A program made the position numbers and the translations under genes. From Legionella feeleii (GTDB lineage: Bacteria > Pseudomonadota > Gammaproteobacteria > Legionellales > Legionellaceae), in the NCBI RefSeq assembly GCF_001467625.1, contig NZ_LNYB01000081.1, forward strand, positions 1-64,000: a stretch of 64,000 bases of DNA, read 5' to 3'. The notes under the pieces are model-generated. The model did no database searches. It worked only from the letters and a program-made list of their open reading frames with translations, and was not told where the DNA came from. The stretch's first letter is position 1. Each line of letters starts with the position of its first letter. Positions 17,290-26,249 of this stretch are shown piece by piece.

Positions 17290-18261
17290 ATGTCCACTAT
17301 TCTGCGCATTTTTGATTTCGATAAAACCATTAGTATCGAACATACCATGCATAACCCTGCTCTCTATCATCCGGAATCCAATACCAAAAGTGGTTTGCAA
17401 AAAACAGTTGTCCATAATGATCAGGAAATCTGTGCCATTGCTACCTTTCATAAAGATCCCGAGTATGTTCTCTCTTATCTGCTTCCCGTGCTTGGTTTAA
17501 CAGAAAACGATATCACACGTTGCGAACTTGAATCCTTGACAGACCATCAACTGACGAAAGTGTACTTAAAAAACTGCAAATACCCTCTAATCATTTCCAC
17601 ACCCCTAACCGATGACTATAAAGCGCACCTTCTTGCTCTTGCATGGAGTGGCAAGAATACACAGATTAGAGACATTATCAGCCAACTTCCTCCCTGTGAT
17701 GAGTATCATTTTTATGATGACACTGAAAAAAACTACTCCACCGCAACCCTGCTGGACACTCTACACTGCTATTGGGTAGAGGAAGATAATGTTGAATTTA
17801 AAATCTCTAAAACAAGCAAACCAACTCCGATGGGAGAGTTGAAAACCAGGCTTCAAGTTTACCTCGAACACCATCGGGTAAAAGAAGCGGAAGAAGAAAA
17901 GCAATCAGAATCCTTCCATGCTCTGTCTTTATTTGCGCCCACATCTGACAGTAAAAACAATAATCAGCAAAAAGAGGAGAACGATAGCGTTGCAACTTCG
18001 AGCTCAACGACTCACCCACAAATCAGTGCGGCAACAGCCTTATTGAAATTTTTAGATTTCGGCCCGGCTCTCGGGAACGCCGAATTGGAGCAACTGCAAG
18101 AAGGAATGCTTGCCGTTGTCCTTAGTGATTGGGAACGCAACACCGAACGGTCACTGATGGATTTTATTAGTAATCTGGTGAAGCAACGCGCGGAAGTCGC
18201 AGCAGTTGACTACCTTTCTGATGATGACCATTATGAACCCCTGCCGTGGTTTAAGGGCTAG
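17290..18261 (+). CDS. HAD-like phosphatase-fold orphan, candidate effector, 323 aa
   Basis: The first strand reads RIFDFDKTIS, giving the HAD DxD nucleophile/acid pair Asp9 and Asp11. A motif-II-like strand (PLIISTP, about residue 103) and a motif-IV-like YHFYDDTEKN with Asp143/Asp144 follow, so the catalytic acid residues are all in place. Residues 200-245 form a low-complexity, Glu/Ser/Asn-rich linker, and the C-terminal 80 residues are helical. The combination of an intact HAD domain and a long polar linker with a unique tail is typical of effector candidates; a substrate cannot be named. It converges on the efflux operon. Confidence 0.65.
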   Translation: MSTILRIFDFDKTISIEHTMHNPALYHPESNTKSGLQKTVVHNDQEICAIATFHKDPEYVLSYLLPVLGLTENDITRCELESLTDHQLTKVYLKNCKYPLIISTPLTDDYKAHLLALAWSGKNTQIRDIISQLPPCDEYHFYDDTEKNYSTATLLDTLHCYWVEEDNVEFKISKTSKPTPMGELKTRLQVYLEHHRVKEAEEEKQSESFHALSLFAPTSDSKNNNQQKEENDSVATSSSTTHPQISAATALLKFLDFGPALGNAELEQLQEGMLAVVLSDWERNTERSLMDFISNLVKQRAEVAAVDYLSDDDHYEPLPWFKG

Positions 18262-18304
18262 CGCTTTAACTGATTTCCTTTCGGGTCTGCTGGCATTTCG
18301 CCAG

Positions 18305-18343
18305 CTTGAGTCGCAACGCGTTAATTTAACGCTGCGACTCAAG
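18305..18343. terminator. bidirectional terminator hairpin
   Basis: CTTGAGTCGCA pairs perfectly with TGCGACTCAAG, and GCGTT/AACGC extends the stem past a 2-nt bulge, giving 16 base pairs. It lies between converging genes (stops at 18261 and 18364), fitting a shared terminator, although T-runs are weak. Confidence 0.6.
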
Positions 18344-18363
18344 ATAGTAGAAATGGCCAAACC

Positions 18364-19557
18364 CTATTCGCTGCGCAAAGAAACCATCGGTTCAAGTTTT
18401 GCTGCGCGTCTTGCCGGGTAAAAACCAAAAAAGATACCTGTAGCAACTGATACAGCAAAACCTGCCAGCGGTGGCATGAAGAAAAACGTAAAATGCCATT
18501 GACTGAAATAGGCAACACCCCGGGTAAAAATCAATCCCAGGATAACACCCAGAACACCGCCCAGGAAAGACAACATGACGGACTCAATTAAAAAAAGGGC
18601 TTGAATTTCACTGTTCTTTGCGCCTACCGCTTTGCGGATACCAATTTCTTTTTTACGCTCACTCACAGAAACTAACATCACGTTCATAACCCCAATTCCA
18701 CCGACAAGCAGCGAAATACCACCAATGACGGCTAATAATAAAGTAAAAATCCGGCCTTGATTTTCCATACTCGCAATAATTTGCTTGGCACTGCGGGGAA
18801 AGATATTTAATTTGGGTGCCTGGGCAGTAAGAATTTGCTTAATTTGGGCGATTACCTCGTCAATAGGGCTATCTGGTTGCAACATTACAACCGCATTATT
18901 AATTTTGCTGTCTTTAGACACTAAGGGCATACCAGCAATAGGGATAATCGCTGACTGATTAATGTCCTCGTTAAAAAAACCATTCTCTTTCCAGGGTTTC
19001 GCCACCCCAATGATGGTATACAGTGTTTGCCCGATGCGTAATTGTTTACCAATCGGATTATCGAGACTAACCTCTTGTAATTGACGGGCCAGGCCATCAC
19101 CTATCACACAAAAATGCTCGAACGACTCAACAAAAGAGACAAAATGGCCGTGAGCCAGTTTGATATGAATAGTAGCAGCTAATGATTCATCCGCCCCAAT
19201 GACTGCTCCCTGCAGAATTTTTCCTTGGAAACTTAAGGGCTGGTAAGCCGTACTGTAAGGCGCAATTTGCAAGATTGCAGGAATCCGATCTGGTAATTGC
19301 CGCCACAGTTCTATCGGTATCTGGCTCTCATTACTATGTGTTTTGTCCTGCGTTTTCTGATAAACAGAGATTGCCAATAAATCGGTGCCCAGTGCTTTAA
19401 ATTGCTCCAGGGCTTTTTCTGTTGCCAATTGGCCACAACTTATCAAGGCTACTACTGCCGCAGTACCAACCAGGATACCCAAGACAGCAAGAAACGATCT
19501 TAATTTTGATGACGATAAATTAACCAACGCTTGTTGAAAATGGCTGAATAAAGTCAT
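18364..19557 (-). CDS. MacB-type ABC transporter permease
   Basis: The 397-aa protein has the MacB/FtsX layout: an N-terminal membrane helix (about 17-40), a large periplasmic domain (about 45-270), then three C-terminal helices with the SERKKEIGIRKAVGA coupling motif near residue 305. Such permeases use cytoplasmic ATP hydrolysis to drive mechanotransmission rather than direct membrane passage, pushing substrates from the periplasm through TolC. Its ATG overlaps the stop of the ATPase gene (ATGA), indicating translational coupling. In E. coli MacB the ATPase is fused; here it is split. Confidence 0.92.
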   Translation of the reverse strand: MTLFSHFQQALVNLSSSKLRSFLAVLGILVGTAAVVALISCGQLATEKALEQFKALGTDLLAISVYQKTQDKTHSNESQIPIELWRQLPDRIPAILQIAPYSTAYQPLSFQGKILQGAVIGADESLAATIHIKLAHGHFVSFVESFEHFCVIGDGLARQLQEVSLDNPIGKQLRIGQTLYTIIGVAKPWKENGFFNEDINQSAIIPIAGMPLVSKDSKINNAVVMLQPDSPIDEVIAQIKQILTAQAPKLNIFPRSAKQIIASMENQGRIFTLLLAVIGGISLLVGGIGVMNVMLVSVSERKKEIGIRKAVGAKNSEIQALFLIESVMLSFLGGVLGVILGLIFTRGVAYFSQWHFTFFFMPPLAGFAVSVATGIFFGFYPARRAAKLEPMVSLRSE

Positions 19558-20243
19558 TGCCTGGATTCCGCAATAATTTTTCCATCAGCCAGGGTGATCC
19601 GTCTCGCACACTGGGCTGCTATTTGTTCATCATGCGTTACCATGATAATAGTTCGCCCTTCACGATGCAGTGCTAAAAACAAATTCATGACCTCCGAACC
19701 GGTACGTGAATCAAGCGCCCCCGTAGGTTCATCGGCTAAAATGACGCGAGGCTCCCCAACTAGCGCGCGCGCGATGGCAACACGCTGCTGCTGCCCACCC
19801 GATAACTGCGTCGGCCGATGTTCGGCAAAACTGTCCATGCCCACACGAGTCAAGGCACTCATAACGCGTTCATTCAATTCACCAGTCGCCATCTGACGAT
19901 AAATTAAGGGCAAAGCGACATTCTGCCTTGCATTAAAACGAGGTAACAAATTAAATTGCTGGAATACAAAGCCGATACTCTGATTACGCAAAACAGCTAA
20001 ATCATTTGCTGTTAAACCAGCCACGTCTCGTTCATGAAGTAAGTAATGACCACTATCCGCTTTATCCAACAAACCAATAATATTCATTAGTGTGGATTTT
20101 CCAGAGCCTGATGCACCAACAATGGCGACTAACTCCCCCTCTTGCACCGTCAGGGAAATATCTTTTAGTACTTGGGAGCAGGCGTCGCCAATTTGATAGG
20201 TCTTTGTTATATCACGCAATGCGATTAATGACTTTTCAGTCAT
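19554..20243 (-). CDS. MacB/LolD-type ABC transporter ATP-binding protein
   Basis: A complete nucleotide-binding domain of about 229 aa. Walker A is GASGSGKST near residue 40, the Q-loop is FQQFNLL, the signature is LSGGQQQR, Walker B is VILADEPTGALD and the H-loop is MVTHD. These are features of the LolD/MacB subfamily. I chose the ATG at 20243, which overlaps the adaptor gene's stop by 8 bases (ATGACTGA), with a G-rich stretch upstream. It energises the permease encoded immediately downstream. Confidence 0.92.
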   Translation of the reverse strand: MTEKSLIALRDITKTYQIGDACSQVLKDISLTVQEGELVAIVGASGSGKSTLMNIIGLLDKADSGHYLLHERDVAGLTANDLAVLRNQSIGFVFQQFNLLPRFNARQNVALPLIYRQMATGELNERVMSALTRVGMDSFAEHRPTQLSGGQQQRVAIARALVGEPRVILADEPTGALDSRTGSEVMNLFLALHREGRTIIMVTHDEQIAAQCARRITLADGKIIAESRQ

Positions 20244-21384
20244 AGGCCACCACATCCCCTGCTTTTAAACCAGAAGCAATCACGACTTTATCCGCCTGAG
20301 CCGAGCCGGTGGATACAATACGGTTGGTTAAGGAGCCATTGCTGGCGAGTATTTTAACGACCGAATTACCTTTTTCTTGTTTCACCGCAACAATAGGAAC
20401 CAATAATTGCTCGTTACCAGTAATAGGTAACTCAACAGAAGCACTCATGCCAACTTTGACCCAACGGCGTTGTTCTTCACTCAGGTTTTTAACCTCCACC
20501 ACGGCACTGAAAGAGGGTAAAGCCCCGCCATTATTTGACGCTTGTACATTGACCGCCACTAACTCTCCCTTTAAAACTTGTTTCCCCAGAGCAACCCCGG
20601 TGATGTTCGCGGTCATACCGGTATGAATTTTATCAATATCAATTTCAGGCACATCAATTTCGATACTTACCCCGGTTAAATCGCCCACCAAGGCTAACAC
20701 CTGGCCGGATTTAACGGCTGCACCGACCATTAACCGGGCTGACTTATCTTCACTGGCCTTGGGCGGGTAAAGCAAGACGCCATCCGTTGGCGCCTTTAAA
20801 TGAATCAAATTATGTTTTGAACCCAGGGCTTGTTTTACTTTAGCAAAATCAGCAATATTGAGCGCTGATAGATTTTTGGCTACCGCTTCACCGTTATCCA
20901 TTTTCTCTAACATTTCACTCAGCTTACGCGTTGACTGCATCAGACTTACCCTTGCCGTATCCAAACTGGATTTTTCACTTAAATAGTTGTTTTTGGATAG
21001 CAATCCCGCATCCCAAAGCTCTTCGGTACCAATGAATTTTGCCTTGGCAACGGTGAAATTATCCTTAGCCTTTAAATACTCGGTAAGCGTGTCATTGTAT
21101 TGTCTTTGCAGATCCGTGGAGTTCAAGGTCACAACGACTGCGCCTTTTTTTACTAATTGGCCATAATGATAGTGCATGGTTTCTACAATAGCATCCATCG
21201 GACTGGTCAAGGTACTTTCCTGTATAGGCTGGATAGTCCCGTTAAAATACAAGGTTTTTTGCACCGGCTCTGTTTTGACAACATAAGTCTGCAACGTACT
21301 TTTTTTCTCTTCTTTATGATTGCTGCACGCCATTAATAAGCTGGCCATCAGAACCAAAAAGAATAAATAGAACCTGTTTTTCAT
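20236..21384 (-). CDS. MacA-like periplasmic adaptor lipoprotein
   Basis: A membrane-fusion protein of 382 aa. The N-terminus carries a lipoprotein signal with lipobox LMAC (Cys about residue 20), so it is likely anchored by lipid. After it come a biotinyl-lipoyl half-motif (TLTSPMDAIVETM), a coiled-coil hairpin of about 90 residues, the second lipoyl half (LIHLKAPTDGVLL), and beta-barrel and membrane-proximal domains. It links the ABC pair to the outer-membrane channel encoded upstream. Its ATG overlaps the TolC-like gene stop (ATGA). Confidence 0.92.
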   Translation of the reverse strand: MKNRFYLFFLVLMASLLMACSNHKEEKKSTLQTYVVKTEPVQKTLYFNGTIQPIQESTLTSPMDAIVETMHYHYGQLVKKGAVVVTLNSTDLQRQYNDTLTEYLKAKDNFTVAKAKFIGTEELWDAGLLSKNNYLSEKSSLDTARVSLMQSTRKLSEMLEKMDNGEAVAKNLSALNIADFAKVKQALGSKHNLIHLKAPTDGVLLYPPKASEDKSARLMVGAAVKSGQVLALVGDLTGVSIEIDVPEIDIDKIHTGMTANITGVALGKQVLKGELVAVNVQASNNGGALPSFSAVVEVKNLSEEQRRWVKVGMSASVELPITGNEQLLVPIVAVKQEKGNSVVKILASNGSLTNRIVSTGSAQADKVVIASGLKAGDVVAYD

Positions 21385-23015
21385 TCGCCATACCTAAGTT
21401 TAATTTGCCAATGATCAAGCGTCGTTCCCAGTATACGCTGTAGGGCTGACAACTGGTTAAGATACGCAACTTTGGCAACGATTAAGCCAATTTGTGCCTG
21501 AATAAGTTGATTTTGAGTATTATTAACATCAAGCGCGCTGGCAATACCAGCTTGCTGCTTTTTCTTTTCCAGCGCATACGATTGGGCTGCCAATTTAACC
21601 TGCTTTTCAGCCAATTGGTATCGTTTCGCCAGACTTTGGATCGCATTAATTGTATTCGTAATCGTTGTTTCCAGCCCTCGCTTCGTTGCGATAAGGGCAA
21701 GGCGATCTTTTTCCAATTTGACCTTGGCCGTAATGAGTTGGCTGCGACGATTAACATCATTAAGAGGGACCGTCAGCGTAACCCGTGCCGACTCGGTTAG
21801 ATTGCGGCCACTATAAATACCACGGAAGCCGCTATTATTCGCATCCACCTCAGTGACCGCGCCACTTTGTACATTGGCACCTAGATCAAGCTGCCAAAGC
21901 TGTTGGTTTTTCGCCACCTCATAAGCTCTCTCATCGGCACGAAGGACCATTTTCTGGGCTAAATATTGCGTATTATGATTGAGTGCCAAGTCAATAGATT
22001 CCTTCAGATCGGGCACAACGATTCGATCCACGGTCACGTCGCTTGGCACCGATAACCGCATCTGTGGATCAAGACCTATGGTTTGCAGCAAATCTTGTGC
22101 TGCTGTTTTAAAATCATTCTCTGCCTGCTCTACCATCAAACTCAACGATTCAATCTGGTAGGCCTGCTGAATGTTACCGGTGGGCTCCAGTTGCCCAGCC
22201 TCTATTTTTTTCTCATTAAACTCATAGGATTTACGGGCCTCTTTCAATTGTAGACGTTGGGTTTGCAAGGTATTGCCGCTTAAAATTAATGCCCGATAAG
22301 CGATAATCACCTGGGTGATCTGATCAATGACTGCTTGTTGCAAATTCAATTTATTAAGCCATTCATTGTCAATGGCATCCAGCAAATTGGCCTCGTTGGC
22401 CGCCTTGCCAAAACCGCGTAATAAAGGTTGCGTAAAGGAAAAATTGAGTACCGGTGTAAAACTGTTGTAATTGGAAACGTTGTTATCCATATTCAATGAC
22501 AGCTGTGAGCCCAGCCTGGTTTTCAAATTGACTTCCGGGGTAGCCAAAGAACTGTTATTTGTTTTACTACCCACACCACTATAGCGGCTTCGCTCCACGA
22601 CCGCTGAGCCGGCCAGTGCATACTGCAATTCGAATTCATTATGAGCCAGGCGTAATTGATAGCGTTGGATAATGCGATCCAATTCCGCATTTTGGATATT
22701 CGGGTTATAGCGCAAGGCAAGCAAAATCGCTTCGCGCAAACCCAGGCGCTGTGGTTTTTTGTGCCGTGATTCGGGTGAAGCCGGTAAATCCACCCAATTA
22801 TCCAGCATGTATTCAGGATTTTTAATGGCTTGCCGCAAGCGCTCACCAGCCTGCTCTACCCGCAAGGCTTCATCCTGGGGCTTATCTACCCAACGATAAA
22901 GCGAGGGTGTCTCACTTGCTTTAGGGACTGAGGCAGCCGAGAGCTCACCAACCCAGAGGCTGCCTATCAGGCAACTCCAGGTTAGCAGTCTCCTGCAATT
23001 TAGTGAAAACAACAC
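21381..23015 (-). CDS. TolC-family outer-membrane channel
   Basis: First gene of the efflux operon, 544 aa, starting at GTG behind a G-rich stretch. Residues 1-28 are a signal peptide. Two internal repeats of long alpha-helical hairpins follow, with TolC-family landmarks: LREAILLALRYNPNIQNAE near residue 93, FTQPLLRG near residue 195 and the second-repeat QAGIASALDVNNTQNQL near residue 488. The N-terminal 90 residues, before the first helix, are longer than in E. coli TolC. The order channel-adaptor-ATPase-permease with overlapping starts implies one transcript. Confidence 0.92.
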   Translation of the reverse strand: MLFSLNCRRLLTWSCLIGSLWVGELSAASVPKASETPSLYRWVDKPQDEALRVEQAGERLRQAIKNPEYMLDNWVDLPASPESRHKKPQRLGLREAILLALRYNPNIQNAELDRIIQRYQLRLAHNEFELQYALAGSAVVERSRYSGVGSKTNNSSLATPEVNLKTRLGSQLSLNMDNNVSNYNSFTPVLNFSFTQPLLRGFGKAANEANLLDAIDNEWLNKLNLQQAVIDQITQVIIAYRALILSGNTLQTQRLQLKEARKSYEFNEKKIEAGQLEPTGNIQQAYQIESLSLMVEQAENDFKTAAQDLLQTIGLDPQMRLSVPSDVTVDRIVVPDLKESIDLALNHNTQYLAQKMVLRADERAYEVAKNQQLWQLDLGANVQSGAVTEVDANNSGFRGIYSGRNLTESARVTLTVPLNDVNRRSQLITAKVKLEKDRLALIATKRGLETTITNTINAIQSLAKRYQLAEKQVKLAAQSYALEKKKQQAGIASALDVNNTQNQLIQAQIGLIVAKVAYLNQLSALQRILGTTLDHWQIKLRYGE

Positions 23016-23138
23016 CGAGCCCCAACCCTACAAAGATTCATGGCTAAAATTAAACCATATATTCACTGAATACAGAAGAGGCCCAGGGAATTAATCACTG
23101 CGAAATCCTCTGTTTTATAACATTTCCTCTTGTAATCC

Positions 23139-25247
23139 TTAGGGAACAGGATAAGTCGCCGTACGGGTGCAACGGACAGCGAGGAAGGGGAAATTAAATA
23201 TATAGTACTCTGCCTGCACCCCTGTACTGAAGTGCTGGGCCATCGCATAATTCAGATCAGCCTGATTAGAAGTCCAATAGGGATTGGTCGTTTGAAAATT
23301 GCCCAAACTTATACCTGAACTATCGACATTAAGTAAGTTAGTGTAGATAGCATTGAGCTGATTAATTGCCGGCAAATACCAAGTGGTCACTCCCGATCCA
23401 CCAAACTCCGTGCAATTATTAGCGGCATAATCATCATTACCATAAGTTTGTATAATGAGCTGAGTATTTTGAGCCCCATTGTTAGGATCAGTCGCGCCAG
23501 TATAAAGATTCAAAACAGAACCCCAAATGTCGACAAAATTGTCAGCAGGGGTAACCAGGTTCATTGTCTGAGCGCCTGTGTCAACCATAAATACAATGTC
23601 ATGTGAACTGCCACTTGTAAAGCCCATGGCAATTTCCAGTGGATTGGCAATTGGAGAGGTAGTCGTGATTGGAAGCACGGCGGGTATAAAAGGGGTGTCT
23701 GAACTAAAGAGCAACTGACAAGTGTTTCCCGGGCCTGGGCTCGGCGCCAGGTTAGCACACTGGCTATCGTCCAGGTTCACTGTTCCAACCCAGCTGGCAG
23801 GAAGAGTCGCTGAAATGCCGGTAACGTTGCCTATCGTAGAGGTATTCGTTAAAGTCACTGCAGTCTGTACCGCACCGTTGTTATCGATAGAAACAAGTGG
23901 TCCTAATGGGCTTACTGTCACAACGGGATCAGTCACAATTTGGACAACAATAGGGATGGTATTGGTATTGTTCCCTCCTATATTCACCGTTGCGGTTTGT
24001 GGCGTGTTTCCCCCAAAGGTTATATCACAGCTATTTTGCGGTGGCAGACCAGCAGGACATGTAGAAACAGCGGTCATGCCCGCAGGGACAACTGGATTAA
24101 CATTGAGGCCGTTTGCATTGAGTCCACCCGGCGGTTGCGTATTGGTTATCTGCAACACTTGTGTATCATTGGCCACGTATTGCAGCGTCGGCGTGGGGGG
24201 GGTCTGGGCTGGGGGAGATGTCGTAATAATGACCGGCGCCACGGTTACATTCACAGTCGCTGGAGGATTTGACGTATTCGTCCCGGTAATCGTAATGGGA
24301 GTACTGGCTACCGAAACCGCTGAAGTGACAGTAATGGTGCAAGTGGCATTTGGTGCAAGCGTGGGCGTACAAGTATTGCTGACCAGCGTAATCGGAGCAA
24401 CCAAATTAGGCGCCACATTAAGCGCAACAACAGGGGAAGTATTTTGTACTGTAATCACGCCATTAGCTCCCACCGTAAATTGCAGGTTTGTCGGCGTAGC
24501 AGTCAGCGTGGCGAAAACGGCCTGCAGTGTTATCGTCTCCTGGTTGGTATTCGTACCACCAATGATGACCCCTGTGGGTGCGACCGCAACAGCCGAGGTA
24601 AAAATGATCGTACAACTGCTTCCAGGCGCTAACTGCACCCCGCAACTGTTACTACTTACAGTAAGTGGGCTTCCCAGTGGAATTTGAGCGGCGATATTCT
24701 GTGCAAAAGCGCTTGCCGACGTATTGGTCACGGTGATTATAGCCGTACCCCCCACAGAAAAAGTTCTCATATTGGGGGAGGCATCAATCGTCGCTGAAAC
24801 CGACGGCGTTACCGTGACGCGTAAGACGTCGTTATCTTTGGGTTTTGAACATAAAAAAGGATCGGGGCGGAGATCGGTCGCGCTTCTGGTCTTACAGACT
24901 ACCGGCCCATAAAACAGTGGGCGGGGTATCTCACTGCCGAAAAGCTGCAAACGGAGCAAACACGATTGTCCCACAGCCAAAGGAAAGGGATAGGGGCAAG
25001 CACCAGCCCCGCCAGTGAGCTGAATGATTCCAGAAATGGGTTGCATGACCAGCGTACGGTTAAAAATAGAGGTATTGGTAACCCGGTAGGTTGCAAATCC
25101 AGTTCCATTGGCAGTAATCTGCGTAGGTGCCTTGACAACAGGTTCGATATTAAATACAGGCCGCGAATCATTCGCCTGGGCCGTGATGGAAAATCCCAAC
25201 GACAAAGCGATGGTTAATCGTTTGAATAAACTTACTATTTTCATCAT
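23139..25247 (-). CDS. large secreted beta-repeat protein with C-terminal DUF1566/Lcl-like domain
   Basis: After a signal peptide (about residues 1-25 ending AQA) come several tandem Ig-like, Thr/Val/Pro-rich repeats of roughly 80-100 residues. Each has a Cys-x(n)-LAPxxxC-TI signature (for example LAPGSSCTI and LAPNATCTI), so disulfides in a secreted protein are likely. The last 150 residues (GSGVTTWYLPAINQLNAIY, then NPYWTSNQ and AVRCTR) match the DUF1566/Lcl C-terminal pattern found on bacterial surface proteins. The start is at 25247 or 25244. It follows the outer-membrane barrel gene by 27 bp and is probably in its operon. Confidence 0.8.
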   Translation of the reverse strand: MMKIVSLFKRLTIALSLGFSITAQANDSRPVFNIEPVVKAPTQITANGTGFATYRVTNTSIFNRTLVMQPISGIIQLTGGAGACPYPFPLAVGQSCLLRLQLFGSEIPRPLFYGPVVCKTRSATDLRPDPFLCSKPKDNDVLRVTVTPSVSATIDASPNMRTFSVGGTAIITVTNTSASAFAQNIAAQIPLGSPLTVSSNSCGVQLAPGSSCTIIFTSAVAVAPTGVIIGGTNTNQETITLQAVFATLTATPTNLQFTVGANGVITVQNTSPVVALNVAPNLVAPITLVSNTCTPTLAPNATCTITVTSAVSVASTPITITGTNTSNPPATVNVTVAPVIITTSPPAQTPPTPTLQYVANDTQVLQITNTQPPGGLNANGLNVNPVVPAGMTAVSTCPAGLPPQNSCDITFGGNTPQTATVNIGGNNTNTIPIVVQIVTDPVVTVSPLGPLVSIDNNGAVQTAVTLTNTSTIGNVTGISATLPASWVGTVNLDDSQCANLAPSPGPGNTCQLLFSSDTPFIPAVLPITTTSPIANPLEIAMGFTSGSSHDIVFMVDTGAQTMNLVTPADNFVDIWGSVLNLYTGATDPNNGAQNTQLIIQTYGNDDYAANNCTEFGGSGVTTWYLPAINQLNAIYTNLLNVDSSGISLGNFQTTNPYWTSNQADLNYAMAQHFSTGVQAEYYIFNFPFLAVRCTRTATYPVP

Positions 25248-25274
25248 CAAACCCAATCCTTGAAAAAACAATCC

Positions 25275-26025
25275 TTAACACAAATAGGTCAAACTTAATT
25301 GAAATTGGGAGCTGGTGATATTATTAATACTCGGCCCAGTTCCCATCGTTTGCCCGGGCGCACGTCCTAATTCACTCTTACCCCAACCCATCCATTCGTA
25401 GCCAATGCCAGCCCACCAATTAGGTGCGAAGGGCATTTGTATCCCCGCACCCAAGGTATAACTGAAACTATTGGTGCTTGTTGTCTGGAACGATGGCGCG
25501 GGTACCGCTTGTTGAATTCGTGGCGTAATAGAGTAGGAAGAGGCCTTGTTACGACCATAACCTAGACTGCCGCTTATGTAAGGGACGATCTCGTAATCAA
25601 AGTCGAGGTTAAGCAACAATTTACCTTTCAAAGCAACATGCATATGCTGCACTTTGTAGCTATAGGCAAAGTCATTGTAGAAGGAGTTCCCATCTTCATA
25701 AACATCACCATCCAGTGATGAGGATGACGTTCCTGCAAAAGCCAATCCCAATTGGCCTTGCAATTTGGAATTCAGTACTCTTTGCATGCCAAAAAATAAT
25801 TCAGCAGCAACGATTGTCTCCTTGTCACGGTCAGCCGTATAGGTTTTAAACACATCCGATTGCAAATAAATGGTTTGCGTTTGCCCAGCTTTCATCCATG
25901 CAGGTCCAGCACTTGCAGTGATAACCCAGGCCGAATCACCATCCCAGTACTCATCGCCCATGACTCCCGCGGTAGCACCGGCCGATACGATACAACCCAA
26001 CAGCTTGCAATTTCTTTAAAGTCAT
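25275..26025 (-). pseudogene. outer-membrane beta-barrel protein with a frameshift in the signal peptide
   Basis: The mature part (about 230 aa) is an eight-strand-type barrel: alternating hydrophobic residues, aromatic girdles, YTLGAGIQMPF, WWAGIGYEWMGWG and a terminal strand ending in LTYLC. The natural start appears to be the ATG at 26025, which has GGGATG upstream and encodes MTLKKLQA, but that frame runs out. The barrel frame is offset by one base from about 26000 on and carries LGCIVSAGATAGVMGD, the second half of the signal peptide. There is no in-frame ATG before residue 14 of that frame. A one-base insertion (or two-base loss) at 25998-26003 explains both. A sequencing error is possible. 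Confidence 0.7.
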
Positions 26026-26138
26026 TACACATCCCGGTATTTATTATTTTTTTAATGTCGTCATAGGAACTGTTGATGACATTTCCGCCTGATTAGCTAA
26101 CTTACCGCATTTAAAACAACTTTTCCACGCTCTTATGT

Positions 26139-26224
26139 GTGCTTATGACTAGATTTTCGAGCACCGCAGCGGAGCATCAGCAAGTATGTGAGCTGCGAAG
26201 CAAAAAAAATTCAGTCATAAGCGC
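26139..26224. repeat. MITE/REP-like palindromic element
   Basis: GCTTATGACT at 26141-26150 and its exact complement at 26213-26222 bound an 82-bp segment whose interior contains further complementary GC-rich pieces (GCAGCGGAGC and GCTGCGAAGC). It sits between the OMP and ubiquinone genes and encodes nothing. The structure suggests a small interspersed palindromic element. Confidence 0.45.
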
Positions 26225-26249
26225 CAGGATAGTAGATAGGTCAGCACCC

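Noticed and set aside
23722-24687. 321-codon open frame on the + strand
   Set aside because: It is antisense to the Thr/Val/Pro-rich repeat protein; its composition is the shadow of those repeats and it lacks any recognisable fold or ribosome-binding site.
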